Under the pieces are notes generated by a model. The model did no database searches. It worked only from the letters and a program-made list of their open reading frames with translations, and was not told the origin of the DNA. Shown here in pieces: positions 9,128-16,698 of a stretch of 64,000 nucleotides of DNA. Position 1 is the first letter of the stretch, and the number at the start of each line of letters is the position of its first letter. The position numbers were made by a program, and so were the translations under genes. Location of the stretch: contig NZ_CP009928.1 of the NCBI RefSeq assembly GCF_001021975.1, forward strand, positions 868,001-932,000, given 5' to 3'. The DNA is from Chryseobacterium gallinarum. Its GTDB lineage: Bacteria; Bacteroidota; Bacteroidia; Flavobacteriales; Weeksellaceae.

Positions 9128-9453
9128 AGGGCGTTCTGTTTAGGCGTGAATTTTAAATAGCGGTGTACCGGCTTGCGGCAGATGATGTAGCGGGGATGTC
9201 TTTTTCTCGCACCTACTTTCATCAGACCGTATTCGCCGTACTTCCTGTTCAGCGAAAAGGTCTGCCACACAATGAGCGAAGCACCGCCAGCACCGAGCAG
9301 CAAGCAGGTGTAAGAGTTCACGCCAGCCATATACAGTATCATCACGAGGATAAGCGTTCCGAGCAGCCCACCAGCGAAAATGAACAGGTATTGTGCTTTC
9401 AGCCCCTTGAACTCCACCGTTCTTCCAATGCCTTTATTGATATTGTAATTCAT
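9124..9453 (-). CDS. traF: conjugative transposon protein TraF (DUF4133), VirB3-like
   Basis: A 109-residue protein starting MNYNINKGIGRTVEFKGLK, with two adjacent membrane segments (about residues 25-65) and a basic tail. This is the DUF4133 pattern, corresponding to VirB3. A longer open frame extends upstream to 9528, but its extra 25 residues overlap the end of traE and do not resemble the family, so I chose the ATG at 9453. It overlaps traG by four bases. Confidence 0.88.
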   Translation of the reverse strand: MNYNINKGIGRTVEFKGLKAQYLFIFAGGLLGTLILVMILYMAGVNSYTCLLLGAGGASLIVWQTFSLNRKYGEYGLMKVGARKRHPRYIICRKPVHRYLKFTPKQNAL

Positions 9454-9464
9454 AAGGCAAGGGA

Positions 9465-9770
9465 TTAAAGGAAGAATGAACGCAGGATAGTAGCCGCCAC
9501 AATCAAGAAGATACACGCCCCAAACCACGAAGCCGCCGTCTTCGATGTATCTGGGTCACCGGAACTGAATTTGTTGTACACCTTAACGCCTCCGATTAAC
9601 CCCACGACCGCACCGATGGCGTAGATTAATTGGGTAGCAGGGTCGAAGTAGCTTGTTACCATTTGGGTAGCTTCGTTGATACCTGCCGAGCCGTTTCCCT
9701 GTGCGAAAGTACCCATTGCCGACAGCATTGCACCTAACGTCAGCAAAACCTTTTTTCTTTGTTTTTCCAT
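9465..9770 (-). CDS. traE: conjugative transposon protein TraE (DUF4134), VirB2-like pilin
   Basis: A 101-residue protein with a signal peptide (about residues 1-23, ending TFAQ) followed by two membrane segments (about 47-66 and 82-99), the pattern of VirB2-type pilins and of DUF4134. It is the first gene of the traE-traQ transcription unit here, because the Hachiman genes separate it from traD. A GGC-decamer array (9861-9900) lies 91 bases upstream of its start and may control the whole unit. Confidence 0.9.
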   Translation of the reverse strand: MEKQRKKVLLTLGAMLSAMGTFAQGNGSAGINEATQMVTSYFDPATQLIYAIGAVVGLIGGVKVYNKFSSGDPDTSKTAASWFGACIFLIVAATILRSFFL

Positions 9771-9860
9771 AATTGAAACACATTAATTTGTTAAGTCAGC
9801 CCACACCTTGCGGGCTTTTCGGAACAAAGGTGTTTCAGAAATAGAGGCAGACTTACAAAC

Positions 9861-9900
9861 TGGCAGTCAAAGGAAGTGTTTGGCTGTCAGTGGCTTTGCG
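9861..9900 (+). promoter_or_regulatory. GGC-decamer array A, upstream of traE
   Basis: Four ten-base units in a row, beginning TGGCAGTCAA, then AGGAAGTGTT, TGGCTGTCAG and TGGCTTTGCG. The GG(C/A) recurs every 10 bp, one helical turn. It is written on the plus strand, antisense to traE, whose start is 91 bases away. It is one of six such arrays in the ICE and may be an activator or repressor site for the tra operon. Confidence 0.55.
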
Positions 9901-9951
9901 TCTAAGGAAAAAATTGCTAAATTAGCCGTGTTATGATTAATAGAGTAAAAA

Positions 9952-10860
9952 TTGAAATTAGAATCAACTATAAACGAAACATTTTTAGAACTCTTTTACA
10001 ATGAGATTGAATGTGATGTTCCCGACACGCATTCTAAACTCAATTTGCATATTCTGAAAATTGAGAACAATGAATTTTGTTATCCTGAATTAGTTAACCA
10101 TTTAAGAAACCACTTTATATCTTTTTCTCTTTCAAGAAAAGAAATTCAAGATTTTGAGAAGGACAAGAGATATGGAGAATTATATGCAAAAGCCGCTTCA
10201 AAATTTCGCGATTACAATGTGAATGACGGAGAAGCAGGAGAATTATTACTATTCTGCTTTCTTGAATCTCACTTAAAAGCACCTAAAATTCTGACGAAAT
10301 TGGAAATAAAGTTATCTTCAAAAGATTACGCAAAAGGTTCTGACGGAGTTCATTTACTGAAAGTTGCGGACAAAGACTATCAGTTGATTTTTGGTGAATC
10401 GAAACTGTATCAAAGTCTTACGACTTCCATAACAAAAGCATTTGAATCTATACAGGATTTTCTTACAAGAACAAGCAACAATATTAATGACGAAATTGGT
10501 TTAATCAATTCTCAACTTTGTAAAGAAGCATTCGATGAAGACCTTTATCAGTTCCTTAAATCTGTCATAATGCCAAAAGTCAATGCAGAAGAGCCTATCA
10601 CAAAAAATAATGCTTTTGCGATTTTTGCGGGATTTGAAATTAGTCCAACTGATGATGAAAGGAAATTAAGCAATTCTGATTTTTTAAAAACGATAAAAGA
10701 GCAGATTAAGAAGGAAGTTGAAGGAAAAATGGAGCATATTAAAAAGAAAATTGAGGAGTATAGCTTACACGGATATTCCTTTTATGTGTATGTATTTCCT
10801 TTTATGAAGTTAGACGAAACACGAAAAGATATTATTAAGAAAATCACATTGGCAGAATAA
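9952..10860 (+). CDS. hamA: Hachiman anti-phage defence protein HamA (DUF1837 nuclease)
   Basis: A 302-residue protein of the DUF1837 family, the effector of the Hachiman defence system. The PD-(D/E)xK-type nuclease residues are visible: GEAGELLLFCFLE at about 93-105, the GSDGVHLLK Asp at about 132, and FGESKL (ExK) at about 147-152. In studied systems HamA forms a complex with the HamB helicase and degrades DNA once HamB senses damaged or foreign DNA. The start is a TTG at 9952: an in-frame stop at 9946 rules out any upstream start, and no in-frame ATG follows nearby. The gene overlaps hamB by one base (TAATG). It is clearly more AT-rich than the tra genes on both sides, which points to separate acquisition. 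Confidence 0.9.
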   Translation: MKLESTINETFLELFYNEIECDVPDTHSKLNLHILKIENNEFCYPELVNHLRNHFISFSLSRKEIQDFEKDKRYGELYAKAASKFRDYNVNDGEAGELLLFCFLESHLKAPKILTKLEIKLSSKDYAKGSDGVHLLKVADKDYQLIFGESKLYQSLTTSITKAFESIQDFLTRTSNNINDEIGLINSQLCKEAFDEDLYQFLKSVIMPKVNAEEPITKNNAFAIFAGFEISPTDDERKLSNSDFLKTIKEQIKKEVEGKMEHIKKKIEEYSLHGYSFYVYVFPFMKLDETRKDIIKKITLAE

Positions 10861-13439
10861 TGATTGAAAGATTAGCAGCAGATGTTTTGCAGGACACATA
10901 TTTCACAGCTTTATATACTAAAGCTGCGAAACTGTTTGTTAATAACTTTTTTTCAGCAGCTGAATCCGAACAAGATTTTAATGAAAAAGAATTAAACGAC
11001 TTGCTTCGATTTGCGGATATTCTATCAAATTCAAAAAATCCGACATCAAGAAACAAAGCGTATCAGATAATTACACTATTAAACCAAAAACATAAAACTA
11101 ATCCTTACTATAAAACTTTCTCTCATTCAGTTTTAGCCAAATTGGGGAACTTTCCAGCAATTGAATACCTGAAAAATGAAGATGAAAATATTTCGGAATT
11201 ACCATTTGAAAGAGATATTGAAAAGAAAGTAAAAGAATTTATTCAGGCTGTTCCCGATACAGAAGATTTAATTTTTACGGATTCGCAGTTTGAACTTTAC
11301 ACTAAAATCAGCAATTCAAAACATTTTAGTTTTTCGGGACCAACTTCAATGGGAAAATCGTTTATTATCAAATCATTTATCAGAAAAGTCGTTGGTAATA
11401 AACCGCCTGAAAACATTGTGATAATGGTTCCGACAAGAGCTTTGATAAATCAGTTTTCTATTGACCTGAATAAAGAACTGAAAGTGATTTTGGAACATTA
11501 TAATTACAAAGTTGTAACAAATAGTAATGTTCCTGAATCACCCTCAGAAAGCCAGCAACGATATATTTTCGTATTAACACCTGAAAGATTGTTGAGCTAC
11601 CTGTCTCAAAAAAACAATCCGTCTTTTGCTTATTTATTTGTTGATGAAGCACACAAACTTGCAGCCGACAAAGATACAAGAGCAGTTACTGCATATTCAG
11701 CTATTTCAAAGTCATTGAAGCAAAACAAAAATCTCAATTTGTATTTTGCTTCGCCAAACGTTTCTAATCCCGAAGTTTTTTTGAAGCTATTCAAAAAAGA
11801 CGAAACCCTAAACTATAAAACCAAAGAAACACCTGTATCACAAAACCTTTTTTTTGTTGATATGACACGAAAAAAGGCAATACATTATTTGGACACAGAA
11901 CAGTATCATTTTGAACCTGATATTGTCAAAAAATCAGAAAGTATTTTTGATATTCTTTCTTCATTAGGTAGTAATACAAATAATATTGTGTATTGTAGTT
12001 CAAGGTTTGAAGCGGTTGATAAAGCAGAAAAAATGTTTGACTATTTTAATCAACAAGAAGCGACAAAATCAAGCAATGTAAAAAAGGTTATCCGACAGAT
12101 TAAAGGGTATATTCATAAAGATTATTATTTAGCCGATTTTCTAAATAAAGGCGTTGCATATCATTTTGGCAATCTTCCACAGATTATCAGAAATAAGGTT
12201 GAAGCATTGTTCAAGGAAAGAGAAATTGGTTATGTATTTTGTACTTCCACACTTTTGGAAGGCGTAAATATGCCGGCAAAGAATGTATTCATTCTTAACA
12301 ATAAGAACGGAAGTAACCCTTTTCAGCCTATTGACTTTTGGAATCTTGCAGGTCGAGCAGGCAGATTGAGATATGAACTATCGGGGAACATAATTTGTCT
12401 AAAAGAAAATGACAAGGTTTGGAAAACACCTGAAAATCTTTTGGAAAATAAAACAGATATTTCTTTAAATCCGTCTGTTGAAAATTACATTGACAAAAAG
12501 CTAAAAAAGATAGAACAGCTACTGAATGACAACCCTGATATAAAAGGCGAAACTGAAACTATAAAAGAGATATTACGATACATAGCTAATATTATCAGCA
12601 TTGACACGCTTGAAATTGAAAGGTCAAATTACAAAAGCGAAATCATCAATAAACTTATTCAGGATAACAAACAGGAAATAATTGATTTAGCAAAAAAGAA
12701 AAACGGTAAAATTGAAGTTCCGTCATCGGTGCTTAGTACAAACAATTCTATCAAATTAAAAATACAAAACGAAGTATTTATCGCTTTACAAAAGCAAAAA
12801 GGCAATCCTGCAACTATAAAATTACCTGCAAAGGTTGATTATGAAGTTTGCAAAGAATGGCTGCATAGACTTTATGATTTATTCAAATGGCATACAGAAG
12901 AAAAGAAGTTTAAATCAAAAGCCCAGCTTGATTATTATGCTATGCTAATGAACCAATGGATGAATGGCGTTTCACTGAATCAAATAATTAGTCAGTCTGT
13001 TTCATATTATAGTGAACATAAAAGGACAATACAAATTGGTTATGTTAATGGAAAGCCGTATTATCCAACATTTAATGGGAGCAAGCAACATATTAATGTT
13101 CTTATTGGAAATATCATTGATGATATTGAGTATGTTTTACGTTTTTTGTTAGAGAAGTATTTCAACAATTATTATGCAATGTTAGTTGCAATTTTAGGAG
13201 AAGAGAATGCAGGAGTAAACTGGGCGACATTCCTTGAATATGGGACTCAAAATTCTATTGTAATCGCATTGCAGAATTATGGATTATCCCGACATTCGGC
13301 TGATTATCTATTTAAAAATTTCAAAGATTGCTTAAAAATTGAAGGCGATAAATTAATTGACATCAATATCCTAAAGCTAAAACAACGATTGGACAAAGAA
13401 GCGATTGAATATGATGAGATAAATTCTATTTTGTTTTAA
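10860..13439 (+). CDS. hamB: Hachiman anti-phage defence helicase HamB
   Basis: An 859-residue superfamily 2 helicase, the sensor subunit of Hachiman. Motif I is SGPTSMGKS near residues 159-167, motif II is VDEAHKL near 261-267, and motif VI is NLAGRAGRLRYE near 495-506. After the helicase core comes a long charged C-terminal region with no recognised domain, usual for HamB. It starts one base before the hamA stop ends, so the pair is translationally coupled. It ends eight bases from the traD stop in convergent orientation with no clear terminator between, so read-through antisense to traD is possible. AT-rich like hamA. Confidence 0.92.
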   Translation: MIERLAADVLQDTYFTALYTKAAKLFVNNFFSAAESEQDFNEKELNDLLRFADILSNSKNPTSRNKAYQIITLLNQKHKTNPYYKTFSHSVLAKLGNFPAIEYLKNEDENISELPFERDIEKKVKEFIQAVPDTEDLIFTDSQFELYTKISNSKHFSFSGPTSMGKSFIIKSFIRKVVGNKPPENIVIMVPTRALINQFSIDLNKELKVILEHYNYKVVTNSNVPESPSESQQRYIFVLTPERLLSYLSQKNNPSFAYLFVDEAHKLAADKDTRAVTAYSAISKSLKQNKNLNLYFASPNVSNPEVFLKLFKKDETLNYKTKETPVSQNLFFVDMTRKKAIHYLDTEQYHFEPDIVKKSESIFDILSSLGSNTNNIVYCSSRFEAVDKAEKMFDYFNQQEATKSSNVKKVIRQIKGYIHKDYYLADFLNKGVAYHFGNLPQIIRNKVEALFKEREIGYVFCTSTLLEGVNMPAKNVFILNNKNGSNPFQPIDFWNLAGRAGRLRYELSGNIICLKENDKVWKTPENLLENKTDISLNPSVENYIDKKLKKIEQLLNDNPDIKGETETIKEILRYIANIISIDTLEIERSNYKSEIINKLIQDNKQEIIDLAKKKNGKIEVPSSVLSTNNSIKLKIQNEVFIALQKQKGNPATIKLPAKVDYEVCKEWLHRLYDLFKWHTEEKKFKSKAQLDYYAMLMNQWMNGVSLNQIISQSVSYYSEHKRTIQIGYVNGKPYYPTFNGSKQHINVLIGNIIDDIEYVLRFLLEKYFNNYYAMLVAILGEENAGVNWATFLEYGTQNSIVIALQNYGLSRHSADYLFKNFKDCLKIEGDKLIDINILKLKQRLDKEAIEYDEINSILF

Positions 13440-13447
13440 GAGGAGCC

Positions 13448-14083
13448 TCACACAAACTCCCCGATATCAAAATCATTCAAATCATTTTTCCGCAAAGTGG
13501 AAGAACCGGCTTCCGTTTCAGTAGAGAGTGTGCTGTCCAAAAGCTCGGCAATTTTTCTGGAAGCACCCTCAATGGAATTTTCCAGCAGGCTGAATAATTC
13601 GGTTCCCTGTAATCTTTGAACTATGGCTACCGCTGTTTCCTTTTGGGTTGTTTCCAATTTTTCTTTTTGGAGCAACACCCCCACGGAGCTTAGTTCTTCA
13701 AAGGTAACCCCCTGGGCAAAACCGTCATCGCCCCCGGATGTTCCGTACCTGTTCCATTCTTCTTCCTCTTCCTCAAAATCAGGCATATTACTGAAAACTT
13801 CGTCCAGCTCTTCCTGCGGAATTTGAATACCGACGTTTTCATTTTCGTCGTATTCGATGTCTAAATTAGCGGGGTCGAACGCCTGTTCCTCTATTTGGCG
13901 TTCATTGGCAGTGTTTGGCGGCGAAAGTCGTATTACAGGCTTGGGCTGCCCCATAATATCGGGCAGTTTCGGATTGACTTTTTCCTGTTTGGGCTTTTGT
14001 TCCGACCTTTTATTAATGACAATCTTGTCCTGCAACAGCAGGGCTATGACTATCAGCAGGCATATCACGATTAGTATTTCCAT
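13448..14083 (-). CDS. traD: conjugative transposon protein TraD
   Basis: A 211-residue protein with an N-terminal membrane segment (about residues 2-18) and a very acidic middle (DFEEEEEEWNRYG). The C-terminal helical part has the conserved sequence FAQGVTFEELSSVG. This is the usual TraD of Bacteroidetes ICEs, of unknown exact role, placed after traC with a three-base gap. It is now the last gene of traA-D, because hamA/hamB separate it from traE. A GGC-decamer array lies inside its coding sequence at 13896-13925. Confidence 0.8.
   Translation of the reverse strand: MEILIVICLLIVIALLLQDKIVINKRSEQKPKQEKVNPKLPDIMGQPKPVIRLSPPNTANERQIEEQAFDPANLDIEYDENENVGIQIPQEELDEVFSNMPDFEEEEEEWNRYGTSGGDDGFAQGVTFEELSSVGVLLQKEKLETTQKETAVAIVQRLQGTELFSLLENSIEGASRKIAELLDSTLSTETEAGSSTLRKNDLNDFDIGEFV
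13896..13925 (+). promoter_or_regulatory. GGC-decamer array B, inside traD
   Basis: Three ten-base units (TGGCGTTCAT, TGGCAGTGTT, TGGCGGCGAA) with GGC every 10 bp, on the strand antisense to traD. It shares TTTGGCGTTCATTGGCA with array F. It lies in a linker-like part of TraD and may be an internal control site or a chance recurrence. Confidence 0.4.
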
Positions 14084-14086
14084 AGC

Positions 14087-14359
14087 CTAAAAATTTAGCT
14101 TCTCTGAATTGTTATAGACTTCTCTCATTTCAGCCCCGAAATCATCAAAATGATGTTGTAGCAGGTTATGTATATAATCCGCAAGCGTGAGCTTTCTGCC
14201 ACCGAGCATAAACACGAGCTGGCTTAGTTTCTGATGAAATTCTTTGCTGATATATACTGTTTTTCCGTTCCGTGCTAAAAATGTTGTCGGAGCAAGAAAT
14301 TTGGATTTGTATTGAGCCGTGCGTAATGCTTTTTCCGGCTTTTGCTTTGCATTTTTCAT
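14087..14359 (-). CDS. traC: conjugative transposon protein TraC (DUF3408)
   Basis: A 90-residue DUF3408 protein with a basic N-terminus (MKNAKQKPEKALRTAQYKSK) and the conserved core VYISKEFHQKLSQLVFMLG followed by LADYIHNLLQHHF. The core resembles a ribbon-helix-helix DNA-binding fold, and these proteins are thought to act with the ParA-like TraA in DNA processing. It is shorter than TraB, which carries the same core. It lies 11 bases after traB and three before traD. Confidence 0.8.
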   Translation of the reverse strand: MKNAKQKPEKALRTAQYKSKFLAPTTFLARNGKTVYISKEFHQKLSQLVFMLGGRKLTLADYIHNLLQHHFDDFGAEMREVYNNSEKLNF

Positions 14360-14370
14360 AATCGGATATT

Positions 14371-14781
14371 TTATAAAATGGGTTTAAAACGTTCGTTGAA
14401 ATAATCTGTAATATCATCGCCAAACTCCCTGAAGTGGTGTTCAAGGATGTTATCAATGTATGAGTAGAGGGTTGTTTTTTCCTCCCTTGTCAATTGTACG
14501 ATGCGGAGCAACCGTTCGTGGTATTCCGGACGAATGTAAACGACCTTGCCACTTCGACCGGACGGAAACCGATTGACCAGAAATGTTTCCTCGTAGTCCG
14601 CTTTCTTTGATGTGCTACTTCTGATTTTTTCTTTGGGCTTTGTCTTGGTTTCCTTTGGCTCTGGCTCTTGCTGATTATTTTGGATTGGAACAACAGGCTC
14701 ATCGCCACTGATGATATTCATTAAATAATCCTCATCGACATCAGGCTTTTTAAAATCGTTGTTCTTGTTATCTGTACTCAT
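14371..14781 (-). CDS. traB: conjugative transposon protein TraB (DUF3408)
   Basis: A 136-residue DUF3408 protein. The N-terminal half is charged and disordered (PVVPIQNNQQEPEPKETK). The C-terminal half has the family core VVYIRPEYHERLLRIVQLT and SYIDNILEHHFREFGDDI, similar to that of TraC, so the two are paralogues. It is 11 bases after traA in the same operon and is a likely DNA-binding partner of the TraA ATPase. Confidence 0.8.
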   Translation of the reverse strand: MSTDNKNNDFKKPDVDEDYLMNIISGDEPVVPIQNNQQEPEPKETKTKPKEKIRSSTSKKADYEETFLVNRFPSGRSGKVVYIRPEYHERLLRIVQLTREEKTTLYSYIDNILEHHFREFGDDITDYFNERFKPIL

Positions 14782-14792
14782 AGTTATCGCTT

Positions 14793-15560
14793 TTATAGAT
14801 GAGTGATTTTTAAAAATTCCTCCATAAACAAATCCATTTTCGTTGCTTTCAACAATTGCGGTTCGGCTGGCAGCAAACTTGACCTGAACACATAATTTTC
14901 GGTATCGTCCGTTTCCTTTCGGAAACGCTTACTATCCATTATCCTGGTTTCCATTATGGGCAGGTTGAGTTGTTTGATGACACTTTGATAAGCCTCATAT
15001 AATCCCGTTTTTTCCCTGCCGTCCACCTGGTTCCAGAACAGCCATAACTCTTGCTCATCATTACCCTCAATGGTTTTCGGAAGTTCAAGAAAGGCTTTGG
15101 TAAAGCCCAATGTGCTTTCCACCACTAAGCGGTCGGCGGTTATGGGCGAAAAGATAAAATCCATCATTTTCAAGGTAGTCAGTACACCTTTGGTATTGGC
15201 AGTTCCAGGCAGGTCAAAGAAAATAACATCGGGGACAATAGCCGACTGTCCGATATACTCTGATGCTTTTTCCAAAGCATATTCGGCTTTGCTTTTGATA
15301 ATCGGGTATGCCTTTTTGTTAATGGTCTGGAACTGCTTCATTGCAGCCTTTTTATGATACTCATTCTGCATTAAGGTCTTCTTATCCCGTTCACGCATAT
15401 TGGTAAGGCTGTGTTGCGGAAAGTCGCAATCCAATACGAGGACATTAAAGCCTAACCGGTAGTGGAGCACACTTGCCAGCAAGGTAGTCATCGTTGATTT
15501 TCCCACACCGCCCTTTTGGGTGGAGAAACTGATTTTTAAGGTTTTCTTTCTTGTTTCCAT
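14793..15560 (-). CDS. traA: ParA-family ATPase TraA
   Basis: A 255-residue P-loop ATPase of the ParA/MinD group. The deviant Walker A motif KGGVGKST is at residues 15-22, and the switch and Walker B region is VIFFDLPGTANTKG. It heads the traABCD operon. ParA-like TraA proteins position or load DNA at the transfer apparatus, or help maintain the excised circle. Upstream, direct repeats of AATATTCC at a fixed 16-base spacing (15607-15646) are candidate partition or operator sites for this protein or its partners. Confidence 0.9.
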   Translation of the reverse strand: METRKKTLKISFSTQKGGVGKSTMTTLLASVLHYRLGFNVLVLDCDFPQHSLTNMRERDKKTLMQNEYHKKAAMKQFQTINKKAYPIIKSKAEYALEKASEYIGQSAIVPDVIFFDLPGTANTKGVLTTLKMMDFIFSPITADRLVVESTLGFTKAFLELPKTIEGNDEQELWLFWNQVDGREKTGLYEAYQSVIKQLNLPIMETRIMDSKRFRKETDDTENYVFRSSLLPAEPQLLKATKMDLFMEEFLKITHL

Positions 15561-15606
15561 TATTTAAAAATTTATTGTTACACACTTTATTTGTTTAGCA
15601 GGTTTA

Positions 15607-15666
15607 AATATTCCTGTATTTGAATATTCCTTTGTTCCAATATTCCTGCGTTGTTTTACAGGAATA
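15607..15666. repeat. iteron-like AATATTCC repeats upstream of traA
   Basis: AATATTCC starts at 15607, 15623 and 15639, exactly 16 bases apart. An inverted copy, CAGGAATA, follows at 15659-15666. The array lies 47 bases before the traA start. Regular spacing suggests a multi-site binding protein, perhaps TraA/TraB/TraC as a partition-like complex. Confidence 0.6.
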
Positions 15667-15760
15667 AGCCTGTATATCTTTTTGCTTTTCTTACAGTCTT
15701 GGCAGGTATGTTTTTGGGCAAATGGTAAATTTCACAAAAGGCAAAATGCTTTACCGCTTT

Positions 15761-15810
15761 TATGCTTTTACACTTTTATAGTTTTATGCTTTTAAAACCT
15801 TATGCTTTTA
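15761..15810. repeat. TATGCTTTTA repeats
   Basis: TATGCTTTTA occurs at 15761, 15785 and 15801, separated by 24 and 16 bases, both multiples of eight. A degenerate copy (cacttttata) lies between the first two. The stretch is AT-rich and could be a DNA unwinding element or a bent region near oriT. Confidence 0.45.
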
Positions 15811-15925
15811 TTCCAAACTACCTGCATGCAAATCCTGATTTCTTCTTTGTTTAAATACATTTTTTCCTGCCTGCCCTAAAACCGTAAGGCAAATAAAGCG
15901 AATGATTGACCTGATGATTGAAGTA

Positions 15926-15955
15926 TGGCAGTGTTTGGCGTTCAAAGGCAGTGTT
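15926..15955 (+). promoter_or_regulatory. GGC-decamer array C, between traA and mobA
   Basis: Units TGGCAGTGTT, TGGCGTTCAA and AGGCAGTGTT at exact 10-base steps, followed by a decayed unit (TGTCCGGGTA). It is antisense to traA, like the other arrays relative to their genes, but farther away (366 bases from the traA start). It may serve both traA and mobA. Confidence 0.5.
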
Positions 15956-16097
15956 TGTCCGGGTATTGCCTTGCAATACTCTCTGGAAGAGGTCATTACT
16001 TTGTGTAATGAATTTAATTAACGGATTTATGCAAAAGCATCTTGAGAAAATGGACACGAAACAGGACGGCATCGGGTCGTTTTTCCCTGTTACATTT

Positions 16098-16194
16098 AAT
16101 CCGTCCCGCAGGGCGGATTTTTGTGTTCACCGGAACACGGCAAGTTGTGTTTTGAGCATCTCGAAACGATTTCCGATGCTCAAAACAACTTGCC
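16098..16194. other. candidate origin of transfer (oriT): three successive inverted repeats
   Basis: Three hairpins in a row lie 65 bases before mobA. The first is 16098-16119, CCGTCCC against GGGCGG with extended flanks. The second is 16123-16138, GTGTTC against GAACAC around ACCG. The third is large, 16139-16194: a 20-base arm GATGCTCAAAACAACTTGCC pairs with an upstream arm that has a two-base bulge. The position directly upstream of the relaxase operon is where oriT lies in CTnDOT and most mobilisable elements, and relaxases nick beside such repeats. The nick site itself cannot be located by eye. Confidence 0.6.
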
Positions 16195-16258
16195 CTTGCA
16201 GGGGGCAGAAAACGTCCTCCGAAGTCGGCATTTTGTATAAATTAAAAATGGATTAGTG

Positions 16259-16696
16259 ATGAACGAGAACAGCAAAAAGCAGTTAAAAAAGACAGGTCGT
16301 CCGCTAAAAAACGACCCTGCGAAAATTCGGTACACGATTTCCTTTAACGAGGAAGAACACGCCCGTTTTCTTGCCCTGTTTGACCAATCGGGTATGCAGG
16401 TAAAGGCACATTTTATAACATCCTGCATCTTCGACAAGACGATAAAATCCGTAAAGATTGACAAAGGAACGGTTGATTTTTATATGCGATTGACTTCGTT
16501 TCACAGTCAATTCCGCTCTATCGGGGTTAATTATAATCAGGTGGTAAAGCTGTTGTACAAGAATTTTTCGGAGAAAAAGGCATCGGCTTACCTGTATAAA
16601 TTGGAAAAGCAGACGGCAGAAATGGTCGGATTGTTCAAAGAAGTGGTACAGATAACGGAGGAATTTGATAAAAAATACCTCAAAAAACAGCCTTAA
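16259..16696 (+). CDS. mobA: mobilization accessory protein MobA (relaxosome DNA-binding protein)
   Basis: A 145-residue protein with a basic N-terminus (KKQLKKTGRPLKNDPAKIR) leading into a ribbon-helix-helix-like segment (YTISFNEEEHARFLALF), then helical regions. It fits the small DNA-binding relaxosome protein encoded directly before Bacteroidetes relaxases. I chose the ATG at 16259; a GTG at 16256 is an alternative three bases upstream. It is separated from mobB by two bases. It probably binds the inverted repeats upstream and directs MobB to the nick site. Confidence 0.82.
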   Translation: MNENSKKQLKKTGRPLKNDPAKIRYTISFNEEEHARFLALFDQSGMQVKAHFITSCIFDKTIKSVKIDKGTVDFYMRLTSFHSQFRSIGVNYNQVVKLLYKNFSEKKASAYLYKLEKQTAEMVGLFKEVVQITEEFDKKYLKKQP

Positions 16697-16698
16697 TA

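Larger units (their letters stand above)
15561..16258. other. 0.7 kb non-coding control region between traA and mobA
   Basis: No supportable gene. From left to right it holds AATATTCC direct repeats near the traA start (15607-15666), a phased TATGCTTTTA array (15761-15810), GGC-decamer array C (15926-15955), and a cluster of three inverted repeats (16098-16194) just before mobA. This is the position where the CTnDOT oriT lies, so it probably combines the traA promoter, the mob promoter and oriT. Confidence 0.7.

Noticed and set aside
13440..13447. Third gene of the Hachiman system
   Set aside because: Only eight bases separate hamB from traD, so the system has the usual two genes.
15607..15666. 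Evenly spaced repeats considered as a CRISPR array
   Set aside because: The unit is only eight bases and the period 16 bases, far too short, and no cas genes are present.
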